Below, piece after piece: positions 35,847 through 44,026 of a stretch of DNA of 64,000 nt (position 1 is its first letter; each line of letters opens with the position of its first letter). The DNA lies in the NCBI GenBank assembly GCA_036510655.1, contig DATCDQ010000098.1, positions 1 to 64,000 on the forward strand, written 5' to 3'. Under the pieces are notes generated by a model. That model had not been told where the DNA came from and did not search any database. It saw nothing but the letters and a program-made list of their open reading frames with translations. This DNA is from Rathayibacter_A sp036510655. Its GTDB lineage: Bacteria > Actinomycetota > Actinomycetes > Actinomycetales > Microbacteriaceae. The translations under genes were made by a program, and so were the position numbers.

Positions 35847-37495
35847 GGTGTGCACTCCTTCAGGGCATTCGCCGACGTGCGCCCGTCGCGGATGATCAGC
35901 ACGTCGATGCACACCGGCGTGCCTGGGGCAAGCGAATCGACGACGGCGGTGGGCTGACTGGTTGCGACCGGCGGCTTGGATGTGCCCTCCTGAGTCCACT
36001 GATACGTGTCCGCCTTCTTCGGCCTCGGATTCTTCCAGACGAAGGTCACGCTCGTGCCGTCCGCACTACGGGTGACGGATCCGGCAACGGCGTCTGGGAC
36101 AGTCGAGACGACGATTCCGCCATCGCCGCCGCCGTTCGACACCCCGGTGTTGCTCGGCGGAGCCTGCGCGACCTGCGGCAAGAGAATGGCCGCAGCGACT
36201 CCGCCGCCGACTACCAGCACACACACCACGATCACACCCACCAGAATGCCGCGTCGGCGGCTGGACGGTCGCACCTCATCCGCGTCTCCTGGCGGCCCGG
36301 TTGGCGCGATCGGCGGATGCTGCGGCACCGGGCGAATGCTGCGATCCGGACGCAGAACCGTCGCCTCGCCCGGGCCCGCGACCGGGAGCGCGCCGCGCAG
36401 TCTGGTCGGCTCGGCGGCCGGAGGTGCAGTGGGCGGCAGCGCGGGTGGCGGCTGTGACTGCACGGGTTGCGCCACCACGGTGGCGACAGCGCGGATCCTC
36501 GTCTCGTCTTCCGCGGGAGCGGATGCGTCGCGACTGACTCGGGCAACACCGAGGTTCGGCACCTCGATACTCGTCGGTGCGTAACCGAGTTCGAGCTCGA
36601 CCCGCTGCAATGCGCGTGCGAACTCGACTGCCGTGGCGAAACGGTCGGTTCGATTCTTAGCCATGCCCTTCTGCAGCACGGCGACCAGCGAGCGCGGAAC
36701 GTCCGGCCGGTCCAGTGGCGTGATCGCGCCGCGCTCGATCCGTCCGATCAGATCCAACGTGCCGTTCGGGCGCCCCGGGATCTCGAACGGCGTGCGGCCG
36801 GCCAACAGCGTGTGGATCGTCGCGGCCAACGAGAAGACGTCACTGCGGACATCCGGGCTGGGATCGTCGGCGAACATCTCGGGCGGCGACCATGGCACCG
36901 ACATCCCGATGGATTGCTGGTCGCCGGTTGCATGCTCGCCGGAGGGAGCGCGCGCCGCGTCGCGTAATACGGCCGCGGTCGTGGTGTGCACCGGAAGCTC
37001 ATCTTCGAGTGTCGAGGAGATTCCGAAGTCGGTCAGGGCCGGCCAGCCGAAGTCGTTCGTCAGCACGTTCGCCGGTTTGATATCACGGTGCAGGATGCCC
37101 GCGGCATGTGCCGTCGCGATCGCACTGGAGAGTCGCACTCCGGTACGCAGTGCATCCGCGACCTCGAATCTCTGCTGCTTGTACCGTTCGGCGAGCGACG
37201 GGCCGGAGCAGTACTCCATCACGAAGTAGGGACGCAGGTCTGCGGCAACATCGGCGTGGTAGATCGTGACGATGTATGGATGCGCAGACAGTTGCGCCAT
37301 CACGTTCGCCTCGTCGACGAAGCGGGCCTGAGTCTGCGGGTTCAGCTGCTCGGTGAGCAGAACTTTGACGGCGACCTTGCGACGCGGCAGCCGCTGGTCG
37401 TATTGGAAGACATCCGAGAAGCCGCCCGATCCGAGCAATCGCACATAGCTGTAGCCCGGCAGCTCAGGTGGCGTCGACGGAAGACGCCTGCTCAC
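35843..37495 (-). CDS. Membrane serine/threonine protein kinase (PknB-like)
   Basis: A 550-residue Hanks-type kinase. The glycine loop is LLGSGGFSDVF, the lysine is in VAVKVL, the catalytic loop is HRDIKPANVL, DFG is present in LTDFGISS, and an APE-like PPEMF follows. After a Pro-rich juxtamembrane region there is one transmembrane helix (GILVGVIVVCVLVVGGGVAA near residues 415-440) and an extracytoplasmic domain of about 100 residues that resembles FN3 (TYQWTQEG, PTAVVDSLAPGTPVCIDV), not PASTA. It overlaps the upstream and downstream FHA genes by 4 bp each, forming a tight signalling operon with PP2C. Confidence 0.93.
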   Translation of the reverse strand: MSRRLPSTPPELPGYSYVRLLGSGGFSDVFQYDQRLPRRKVAVKVLLTEQLNPQTQARFVDEANVMAQLSAHPYIVTIYHADVAADLRPYFVMEYCSGPSLAERYKQQRFEVADALRTGVRLSSAIATAHAAGILHRDIKPANVLTNDFGWPALTDFGISSTLEDELPVHTTTAAVLRDAARAPSGEHATGDQQSIGMSVPWSPPEMFADDPSPDVRSDVFSLAATIHTLLAGRTPFEIPGRPNGTLDLIGRIERGAITPLDRPDVPRSLVAVLQKGMAKNRTDRFATAVEFARALQRVELELGYAPTSIEVPNLGVARVSRDASAPAEDETRIRAVATVVAQPVQSQPPPALPPTAPPAAEPTRLRGALPVAGPGEATVLRPDRSIRPVPQHPPIAPTGPPGDADEVRPSSRRRGILVGVIVVCVLVVGGGVAAAILLPQVAQAPPSNTGVSNGGGDGGIVVSTVPDAVAGSVTRSADGTSVTFVWKNPRPKKADTYQWTQEGTSKPPVATSQPTAVVDSLAPGTPVCIDVLIIRDGRTSANALKECTP

Positions 37496-38712
37496 TGTTG
37501 CCCCACGGTCATCGTGACACCACCGCCAAAGTCGACGAGGGTGCCGACGATCACGGACGTCGGTTCGCCCTGTCGCAGCTTCTGCGGCGCCTTGCCCGGC
37601 AACACGATCATGGTGCCGTTGCGCGAGTGCAAATCGGTGACCACAACGGTGTCGCCCTCCACCTCGAACTGCACATGATTGCGTGAGATGTCCTGGTCTG
37701 CGCCGCCCACCGTGACCAGTCGCGGCACTCGACCGCCTGAAACCTTGCTCACGCTCGGGGCGCGCCCCACCAGTACGAGGTCGTTCAGCGGTTCTGTTGC
37801 GCCGCCCGTGATCTGCAGCACGAAACGGGGCCGCTGGGTTGTCGGCTGCGGTGTCGCATCCGGTTCCGTGGCGGGTGGCGTGGTGCTGCGCGATTCCCGA
37901 AACCCGCTGATGTCGCCGCTGAAAACGGTCATCCCGTCGTGGTCGCCGTCGTCCTGGATGCTCGGCGTGACCGGCACGCCGACTCCGGTCACGAATGCCG
38001 GAACGTCGACAGCAGGTCGCTCGGCGGCCCGGTCTGATGGCGCATCGTCTGGTTTGTCCTCAGCCCTCACCGCTGCTTCTTCCACACTGCGCATCATTGT
38101 GGCGCCGAACAGGTGGTCATACGCCGAATCGCCTGCGCCCGAAACAGCTGAGCCCGAACCAGCTGAGCCCGATTCAGCGGAATCGGACTCATCTGCATCC
38201 GGCAAATTGGTGACGGTCTCTGCCGAAATCGTCGCCGCCGGACCAGGCTGGAGTGCAGGGCTCGAGGCGCGAACCGCGCTGACCCACGCGGCGCCGGCCT
38301 GCAGGGGAAGCAGGGGCGCAGCATCCGCGGGGCTCCCGAGGTCGACAGAGAACGCGCTGACGTCATCCACGAGTTGCTCGAGCCAGGTTGACACGCCTGT
38401 CGCGGTCAACGATCGGTTGCCCGCGGGCGTGTCGACGGTCACACTCACGGAGCCGCGCACGATGCACCGCAATCGGCCGAGCCTCCCTGACGGAGTGGGT
38501 GCCCATTCGAGCAGCGCAAATGCAGGTGTTGCCAGCAGTCCGTTGGCCGTGAGCCGCTCGAGCACCGGCTGCGCGTCTGGGCCCTCCGATACCGCGGCCC
38601 AAATGGCCGCGATCCACTGCTCAGTCGGCGCGAGGCACTGCACGACGATCAGCCGCCCCGGCGCTGTGGCGGCAAGCCACCCGCCGGTGTCTCCCTGTTG
38701 GATCTCGACCAC
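37492..38712 (-). CDS. FHA-domain protein with novel N-terminal domain
   Basis: A 406-residue protein. An unrecognised N-terminal domain of about 150 residues (CLAPTEQWIAAIWAAVSEGP) and a disordered acidic Ser/Glu-rich linker precede a C-terminal FHA domain (VLVGRAPSVSKVSGG, DISRNHVQFEVEG, DLHSRNGTMIVL). The GTG at 38712 was chosen because GAGGAG lies seven bases before it; a TTG at 38718 is too close to the Shine-Dalgarno. It overlaps the kinase gene (ATGA). It is a likely kinase substrate or adaptor. Confidence 0.85.
   Translation of the reverse strand: MVEIQQGDTGGWLAATAPGRLIVVQCLAPTEQWIAAIWAAVSEGPDAQPVLERLTANGLLATPAFALLEWAPTPSGRLGRLRCIVRGSVSVTVDTPAGNRSLTATGVSTWLEQLVDDVSAFSVDLGSPADAAPLLPLQAGAAWVSAVRASSPALQPGPAATISAETVTNLPDADESDSAESGSAGSGSAVSGAGDSAYDHLFGATMMRSVEEAAVRAEDKPDDAPSDRAAERPAVDVPAFVTGVGVPVTPSIQDDGDHDGMTVFSGDISGFRESRSTTPPATEPDATPQPTTQRPRFVLQITGGATEPLNDLVLVGRAPSVSKVSGGRVPRLVTVGGADQDISRNHVQFEVEGDTVVVTDLHSRNGTMIVLPGKAPQKLRQGEPTSVIVGTLVDFGGGVTMTVGQQ
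38140..38175. repeat. 15-bp tandem repeat in the FHA linker
   Basis: CGAAACAGCTGAGCC (38140-38154) and CGAACCAGCTGAGCC (38155-38169) are near-identical neighbours, followed by a diverged third copy. They encode the Ser/Gly/Glu-rich linker of the FHA protein. Confidence 0.8.
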
Positions 38713-38714
38713 GT

Positions 38715-39635
38715 TCAATCTCCTCGTTCCGGGGCGCTGGCTGCTGGGGCAACGGCTGCAGGTCGGTCCCTTCTCGGTCGCGTGTCCTCCAGCAGCACCG
38801 AACGGCCCGTGGCGCGGTCGACTGTCGCGTCGGGATTGTTCCCGCTATCCCCCAGTTGGGATTCAACCACGATCACTGTCACATTGTCGCGACCGCCTGC
38901 AGCCACTGCCGCCTCCACGAGAACATCGGCCATCGATTGTTTCGAATCGCCGCCGTCATCTGTGCTGCCGTCACCCGTGCCGCCGCCGCCCGCGCCGCCG
39001 CCCGCGAGGAGCTCCGCGATCTGCTCGTCGGTCAGCTCCTTGCACAGTCCGTCCGAGCAAATCAGAAACGTCTGATTGCCTGAAGCGGGCAGCAGCCAGA
39101 CATCGACGTCGACAGAGGCGTCGGCGCCAATGGCGCGCGTGATCACGTTGCGCTCGGGATGCGTGGCGGCCTCCTCCTCGCTGATCACGCCGGCATCAAG
39201 CATTTCCTGCACTGCTGAATGGTCGACGCTGAGTTGAGTCAACGTGCGCCCGTCCCAGTCATACACGCGTGAATCGCCGACGTTGACGATCATCCAGTGC
39301 TGCACGTCCGTCTCGCCGCCGCCCACGAGTATGACGCCGGTGAGCGTGGTTCCGGCCACGGCCGCTCCGCTGTCGTCGACGGCGGACAGCGCGCGCACCG
39401 CGCTGTTGGACGCGGCAACGGCATCGAGCACGTCGTCCGGTGTCGGACTAGAACCGGCCGGGATGCGTTCATCGAAGACACGCACGGCCTCCTGACTGGC
39501 CTTGTCGCCGCGGGCGTGCCCGCCCATGCCGTCCGCGACGAGGAACACCGGTGCACGCGCAATGAAGCTGTCTTCATTGACAGCCCTGATGGCGCCAGTG
39601 TCAGAACGTGCACTGGCCGCGAGGGTTCCGCTCAC
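38715..39635 (-). CDS. PP2C-family Ser/Thr phosphatase
   Basis: A 306-residue PPM phosphatase that presumably reverses the kinase encoded two genes downstream. Metal-binding motifs are visible: NEDSF near residue 20, VADGMGGHARGDKAS near 35, and ICSDGLCKELTDEQI; DNVTVIVVE marks the end of the domain. PPM enzymes need Mn2+ or Mg2+. It starts at GTG directly after the TerC stop (no gap), tying it to the Mn riboswitch leader. A Gly/Asp-rich insert (AGGGGTGDGSTDDGGD) is present. The last 40 residues are unconserved. Confidence 0.93.
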   Translation of the reverse strand: MSGTLAASARSDTGAIRAVNEDSFIARAPVFLVADGMGGHARGDKASQEAVRVFDERIPAGSSPTPDDVLDAVAASNSAVRALSAVDDSGAAVAGTTLTGVILVGGGETDVQHWMIVNVGDSRVYDWDGRTLTQLSVDHSAVQEMLDAGVISEEEAATHPERNVITRAIGADASVDVDVWLLPASGNQTFLICSDGLCKELTDEQIAELLAGGGAGGGGTGDGSTDDGGDSKQSMADVLVEAAVAAGGRDNVTVIVVESQLGDSGNNPDATVDRATGRSVLLEDTRPRRDRPAAVAPAASAPERGD

Positions 39636-40667
39636 TTACGTCGATTCCTTTCGTGCGCGGTTGTGGAGGTCAGGGTCATCGTGCGTTTCCGCCGTCGTCG
39701 GCCAAAACCGCATCTTCACCAGACTTGCAATCGTAGCGATCACCATTGCCCCGACGATCACTCCAAGGGAAAGCAGGGTGCCGATCTCCGGAGCCCATTC
39801 AACCGGATTTCCACCGTTGATGAAGGACAACTGATTTTCATGGAGGGCATGAAACACCAGTTTCGCACCGATGAAGGCCAAGATCACTGCAATGCCGTAC
39901 TTCAGATAATGCAGTCGTTGCAGCAGGTGCCCGAGCAGGAAGTAGAGCTGTCGCAACCCCATCAGTGCGAAGACGTTCGCTGCGAAAACGAGGAACGGGC
40001 TGGTCGTGATCCCGAAAATCGCGGGGATCGAGTCAACCGCGAACAACAGATCGGTCGTGCCGATGGCCACGAACACGATCACCATCGGTGTAAACAGCCG
40101 TCGTCCGGCCACAGTCGTGCGCAACTTCGTGCCATCGAAGTCGTGAGAGATGCGCAGACGCCGCCGCAAGAACCGGATGAACCGACCGTCCTGCTTGCCT
40201 CCGGACTCCGAACTCAGGGCCTGACGCACTGCCGTGTAGAGCAGGAACAGGCCGAAGATGTAGAAGATCCAACTGAAGTTCTCAATCAACTGAGCCCCGA
40301 GCAGGATGAAGATCGCACGCAGGACCAGCGCGATGATGATGCCCACCATCAGCGTTTCCTGCTGAAGTTTCCGCGGCACGGCGAAGCGCGCCATGATCAG
40401 CACGAACACGAACAGGTTGTCGACGCTCAGGCTGTACTCGGTGAGCCAGCCTGCAATGAATTGCCCTGCGTGTTCGGCGTCTCCGAGCAGCAGAATGCAC
40501 AGCGCGAACAGCAGAGCGAGCGCCACATAGAACGAGATCCAGATTCCGCATTCCAACGCCGAAGGAATATGCGGCCGCTTGAGCACGATCAGAAGATCGG
40601 CCAGCAGAATCAGGCTCAGCACGACGAGCGAACCTATTTCAAACCAGAGCGGGAGGACGAGGCCCAT
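39636..40667 (-). CDS. TerC-family integral membrane protein (probable Mn2+ exporter)
   Basis: A 343-residue TerC/Alx-like protein with about nine hydrophobic helices. The two acidic motifs typical of the family are SLSVDNLFVFVLIM and TTDLLFAVDSIPAIFG. TerC/Alx/MeeY proteins export manganese in characterised bacteria. The ATG at 40667 is preceded by GGAAGG. A yybP-ykoY manganese riboswitch in the leader supports the Mn role. It heads the operon with PP2C and the kinase. Confidence 0.92.
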   Translation of the reverse strand: MGLVLPLWFEIGSLVVLSLILLADLLIVLKRPHIPSALECGIWISFYVALALLFALCILLLGDAEHAGQFIAGWLTEYSLSVDNLFVFVLIMARFAVPRKLQQETLMVGIIIALVLRAIFILLGAQLIENFSWIFYIFGLFLLYTAVRQALSSESGGKQDGRFIRFLRRRLRISHDFDGTKLRTTVAGRRLFTPMVIVFVAIGTTDLLFAVDSIPAIFGITTSPFLVFAANVFALMGLRQLYFLLGHLLQRLHYLKYGIAVILAFIGAKLVFHALHENQLSFINGGNPVEWAPEIGTLLSLGVIVGAMVIATIASLVKMRFWPTTAETHDDPDLHNRARKEST

Positions 40668-40740
40668 ACGAAGCCTTCCGAAGTCGGGAGCGAGCGGCTG
40701 GTCGGCCACCCGCTGACGGCAACCGCAACGGGTTCGCCGC

Positions 40741-40862
40741 GGCTGCGAAAGTCTCTCCCGCACAACACCGTGTCGTGCCGCCGCGCCCGGGGTCGAAACA
40801 CAGCCCGTGATGACGATCGCAGCGATGGCTCGCGAGCGAGCCGGTGGGATACTCCCCTTCGT
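40741..40862 (-). ncRNA. yybP-ykoY manganese riboswitch upstream of TerC
   Basis: Read on the minus strand, the leader contains the family landmarks in order. These are GAAGGGGAGTATCCC at the 5' end (40860-40846), ATCGTCATCACGGG, a CCCCGGGCG element, and GGGAGAGACTTTCGC closing the structure near 40745. The 5' CGAAG and 3' CTTTCG can pair as P1. In this class Mn2+ binding turns on efflux genes. The position, about 75 nt before a TerC gene, is typical. It should control TerC and perhaps the whole downstream operon. Confidence 0.87.
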
Positions 40863-40868
40863 CCGGCC

Positions 40869-40902
40869 AGTTTATCGGATGCCGCGCGCGGCATCCTGAC
40901 AA
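40869..40902 (-). promoter_or_regulatory. TerC promoter containing a perfect 20-bp palindrome
   Basis: TTGTCA (40897-40902) and GATAAACT (40869-40876) flank a perfect 20-bp inverted repeat, GGATGCCGCGCGCGGCATCC (40877-40896). The expected start site is about 40862, at the riboswitch 5' end. The palindrome could be a repressor operator, or part of the common GCATCC words of this genome. The spacer is longer than ideal. Confidence 0.5.
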
Positions 40903-40933
40903 TCTGCGGCAGCCCGGAGGTTTCGAGTTCGCC

Positions 40934-40962
40934 TTGAGCGAGGTGCGCAGCGGCCGTAGCGT
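40934..40962 (+). promoter_or_regulatory. Promoter of the lipase-maturation-factor gene
   Basis: TTGAGC (40934-40939) and TAGCGT (40957-40962) are separated by exactly 17 bp. The ATG follows nine bases after the -10 and no Shine-Dalgarno is present, so the mRNA is probably leaderless. Confidence 0.6.
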
Positions 40963-40971
40963 TGGATCACC

Positions 40972-42411
40972 ATGCAGTGGTTCGGTGCAGAAGGCTACGA
41001 ACTCGCCCGGCAGGTGTTGCAGCGCGGCATCGCCGGGGTATTCCTGATCGCCTTCTTGTCTACATACGCACAGTTCCCGGTGCTTCTCGGCGAGCACGGG
41101 CTGCGACCGGTTCCGGCATTCCTGCGCCGCGTCGGCGACGCGGGCGGCCCCACGATCTTCCGCAGACGCTATTCCGATCGGATGCTGCGCGCGACCGCCG
41201 CCGCGGGCGCTGTCATCGCCGCATGCCTTGTGGCCGGGCTGCCGCAACTCGGGCCCGCGTGGCTGCCGATGGCGGCTTTCCTGCTGATCTGGGGCGGCTA
41301 CCTCTCGATCGTCGATATCGGCCAGACGTTCTACGCCTTCGGTTGGGAGTCTCTGCTACTGGAATCGGGCTTCCTCGCCGCATTCCTCGGCTCGAACGAG
41401 ACGATCCCGCCGATCACCATGATCTTCTTCATCCGCTGGCTCGTCTTCCGCGTCGAATTCGGGGCTGGCATGATCAAGCTGCGCGGCGACCGCAGTTGGC
41501 GAGACTTGACGGCGCTGTACTATCATCACGAAACTCAGCCGATGCCGAACCCGCTCAGCTGGTATTTCCACCATCTGCCGAAATGGATGCACCGCGGCGA
41601 GGTGCTCGGAAATCATTTCGCACAACTCATCGTGCCGTTCTTCCTCTTCGCCCCACAGCCGGTCGCGAGCATCGCCGCCGCGATCGTCATCCTGACCCAG
41701 GCGTGGCTTCTGCTCTCCGGCAATTTCGCCTGGCTGAACCTGCTGACGATGATTCTGGCGTTCTCTGCGGTCTGGGACCCCGCCGCGCATCTGGTGATTC
41801 CCGCGATGCCCGCGCACACCGACACGCATCCGCCCGAGGTGTGGTTCATCATCGTCATCCTGGCCATCACGTTGTTACTGGTCGCGTTGAGTTGGCCGCC
41901 GTTGCGCAATCTGTTCTCACGCCGGCAACTCATGAATGCGAGTTTCAACCGGTGGCACCTGGTCAACGCTTACGGCGCTTTCGGCAGTGTCACCAAGGAG
42001 CGGTTCGAGGTGATCGTCGAGGCGACCGATGCGCCGCAGCCGACGGATGACGCAGTGTGGCTCCCCTACGAATTCCGGGGTAAGCCGGGCGATCCGGCGC
42101 GACGCCCGCGCCAATACGCGCCGTACCATTTGCGCCTCGATTGGCTCATGTGGTTTCTCGCGCTCGGGATGCGCAACGAAGCCTGGTTCCAGGTGTTCCT
42201 GCTGCGCCTGCTCGAGGCGGACCCTGCGACACTGCGGATGCTGCGCTCTGCCCCGTTCGGCGCCGAACGTCCCCGCTGGGTGCGGGCGCGGATGTTCCGC
42301 TACCGTTTCTCGAGTCGCGCCCAGCGGCGCGCAGATCACGTGTGGTGGGTGCGTGAGGAAATCGGTATGTTGACGCCACCGATCTGTCTTCCGCCCGCAC
42401 ACAGCGAGTAA
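40972..42411 (+). CDS. Lipase maturation factor family membrane protein
   Basis: A 479-residue multi-pass membrane protein of the lipase maturation factor (LMF1/LMF2-like) family. Family text includes FYAFGWESLLLESGFLAAFL, VFRVEFGAGMIKLRGDRSW, LYYHHETQPMPNPLSWYFHH and the C-terminal LPYEFRGKPGDPARRPRQYA plus RLDWLMWFLALG. In animals LMF1 helps fold secreted lipases in the ER; the bacterial role is unknown. The length is normal and the start is well placed after a clear promoter. It is transcribed away from the TerC operon. Confidence 0.88.
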   Translation: MQWFGAEGYELARQVLQRGIAGVFLIAFLSTYAQFPVLLGEHGLRPVPAFLRRVGDAGGPTIFRRRYSDRMLRATAAAGAVIAACLVAGLPQLGPAWLPMAAFLLIWGGYLSIVDIGQTFYAFGWESLLLESGFLAAFLGSNETIPPITMIFFIRWLVFRVEFGAGMIKLRGDRSWRDLTALYYHHETQPMPNPLSWYFHHLPKWMHRGEVLGNHFAQLIVPFFLFAPQPVASIAAAIVILTQAWLLLSGNFAWLNLLTMILAFSAVWDPAAHLVIPAMPAHTDTHPPEVWFIIVILAITLLLVALSWPPLRNLFSRRQLMNASFNRWHLVNAYGAFGSVTKERFEVIVEATDAPQPTDDAVWLPYEFRGKPGDPARRPRQYAPYHLRLDWLMWFLALGMRNEAWFQVFLLRLLEADPATLRMLRSAPFGAERPRWVRARMFRYRFSSRAQRRADHVWWVREEIGMLTPPICLPPAHSE

Positions 42412-42420
42412 GGTCTGGTG

Positions 42421-42457
42421 ACAACTGGGTCTGGGAACAACTGGGTCTGGGAACAAC
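42421..42457. repeat. 16-bp tandem repeat between the LMF and cupin genes
   Basis: ACAACTGGGTCTGGGA occurs at 42421-42436 and again at 42437-42452, followed by a five-base partial copy. It lies between the stop of the LMF gene and the Shine-Dalgarno of the cupin gene. Confidence 0.9.
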
Positions 42458-42470
42458 GCAAGGAGTCTCG

Positions 42471-42803
42471 ATGAAGAAGACCGCCCTGGCCGCCGCCGCC
42501 CGTGAACAATTGCGGGCCGCCGCGGATTCGACGAGCGGTCGCGCCGCACGCACCATTTACGGGGGCCACGATCAGCGGCTGCGGCAGACCGTCATCGCGC
42601 TCACCGCCGGTTCAACTCTGGCCGAACACAGGAGCCCGGGTGAGGCGAGCATTCAGGTGATCGTCGGCAAGGTGCTGCTGGCGACGGCAACTGCCAGCTG
42701 GCAGTTGCAGGCCGGGGACTTCCTGGATCTGCCAGCCGACCCGCATAGCGTCAGCGCGACATCCGATGCGGCGTTCCTACTGACGGTGAGCAACGACGCC
42801 TGA
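42471..42803 (+). CDS. Small cupin-domain protein
   Basis: A 110-residue single-domain cupin. GSTLAEHRSPGEASIQVIVG and LQAGDFLDLPADPHSV follow the two cupin motifs, though several metal-ligand positions are weak. Such proteins may bind a small ligand or act as sugar or metabolite sensors; the specific role is unknown. AAGGAG lies seven bases before the ATG. The 3' end overlaps convergent marR by 27 bp. Confidence 0.8.
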   Translation: MKKTALAAAAREQLRAAADSTSGRAARTIYGGHDQRLRQTVIALTAGSTLAEHRSPGEASIQVIVGKVLLATATASWQLQAGDFLDLPADPHSVSATSDAAFLLTVSNDA

Positions 42804-43283
42804 ATCGGGCTCTGCCGACGGATCGTCGTAGTCGGGCGCGGTCGCAGCTGCGTCGCTGAGACGAGTGAGGAGCCCGACGAGGCGCTCGACATCGTCGGGT
42901 CGCAGGCGATTGATCGCCGCGGGCGGGCGCCGCAGGATGGCATCCGCTGTCGCGACGGCGTCGAGTCCTGCCGACGTGAGCGTGACGAGCTTGCGCCTCC
43001 TGTCATCGGGGTGCGGGCGGCGTTCGACAAGGCCCTGAGCCTCCAATTTGTCGACGATCAGGGTCGCGTACGGCGCGTCGACTCCGTTGGCCTCCGCGAG
43101 TTCGCTCAGGGTCGCCGGCCCGTCGTGGAGTTGGAAGAGCACTTTACCTCTGCCGCCGCCCAGACGGAATCCGAGCGCCTCTGCGAGCTCGGCTCGGCGG
43201 TTTTGACCCTCGACGAACTGTTGCATGAGTGTCCAGGCGTGCTGAACGGGCGGTGTCTGGAAGGGCGGTGTCGCGGTCACCAC
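42777..43283 (-). CDS. MarR-family transcriptional regulator
   Basis: A 168-residue MarR-type winged-helix repressor. ATLSELAEANGVDAPYATLI is the recognition-helix region and VERRPHPDDRRRKLVTLTSA the wing (DxRxxxxxLT). The GTG start overlaps the upstream SDR stop, so both are in one transcript. It probably autoregulates through the AT-rich inverted repeats before the SDR gene. The C-terminal tail is acidic and unconserved. Confidence 0.92.
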   Translation of the reverse strand: MVTATPPFQTPPVQHAWTLMQQFVEGQNRRAELAEALGFRLGGGRGKVLFQLHDGPATLSELAEANGVDAPYATLIVDKLEAQGLVERRPHPDDRRRKLVTLTSAGLDAVATADAILRRPPAAINRLRPDDVERLVGLLTRLSDAAATAPDYDDPSAEPDSGVVAHRQ

Positions 43284-44026
43284 GGCACCGTCCGGCCGAG
43301 GTAGTCGACATAGTGCAATCCGGGTGTGCCCGCAAGCGCGTCGAGTGTCTTGACGACGTTCGGGATGCTCTGCTCGATGCGCAGTCGTGCCCCAGGACCG
43401 CCGAGTCCGGTGCTCACCCAGCCTGGAGCCATCAGCACAAGGGACCGGCGCTCGCCGCTGTGCCGTGCCGCGTAACTGCGCATGAAGGTGTTCAGCGCAG
43501 CTTTGCTTCCGCGATACACCTCGTGACCGCCTCGCTCGTTGTTGGCCACGCTGCCTTGGCCCGAGGACATCACCGCGATCGTGCCCACCGGTTCGACGAG
43601 GTCGTGCAACGCCTCGATGACGCGTAGCGGGCTGAGCGCGTTGGTGACCATCACCGGGATGAAGTCGTCGGTCGGGGTCTGGGCCACCGTGCCCTCCGGC
43701 TGATTCGTGACGCCGGCGTTCACGAACAGCACGTCGAACATCCGGCCGGTGAGCCGATCACGCAGCGCCCGGATCTGATCGGACTCTGTCACATCGACGG
43801 TTTCGATCTCGATCTGCCCTGTGCTGGCATCCGCGAGCCTGGCATCCGCAAGATCGTGCAATGGTGTGCGGTCCGTGCCGCGAACGGTGGCGACGACCTG
43901 CCAACCGCGCCGCACCCACTCGTCGGCAAGCGCGAGGCCCAGACCGCGCGATGCTCCGATCAGCAGCACTCGTCGTGCTGCCAGCGTCGGTGAACTCGAT
44001 GCAGAGTTGGCATTAGTTATAGGCAT
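43277..44026 (-). CDS. SDR-family oxidoreductase
   Basis: A 249-residue SDR with LLIGASRGLGLALADEW (cofactor loop), FVNAGVTN (NAG), and catalytic Ser/Tyr/Lys in MSSGQGS and YRGSKAALN. The substrate is unknown. It is cotranscribed with the MarR gene, so it may act on the compound that the regulator senses. A TATAAT -10 ends seven bases before the ATG with no Shine-Dalgarno, indicating a leaderless start. Confidence 0.9.
   Translation of the reverse strand: MPITNANSASSSPTLAARRVLLIGASRGLGLALADEWVRRGWQVVATVRGTDRTPLHDLADARLADASTGQIEIETVDVTESDQIRALRDRLTGRMFDVLFVNAGVTNQPEGTVAQTPTDDFIPVMVTNALSPLRVIEALHDLVEPVGTIAVMSSGQGSVANNERGGHEVYRGSKAALNTFMRSYAARHSGERRSLVLMAPGWVSTGLGGPGARLRIEQSIPNVVKTLDALAGTPGLHYVDYLGRTVPW

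Noticed and set aside
24381..40667. The kinase cluster as a type VII secretion or tellurite-resistance (Ter) operon
   Set aside because: No EccC/EsxA-like or TerD/TerZ-type proteins are present; only TerC and MoxR overlap with such systems.
39297..40937. A 546-codon plus-strand open frame
   Set aside because: It is antisense to PP2C, TerC and the riboswitch, and its product is Gln/Arg/His-rich with no family resemblance.
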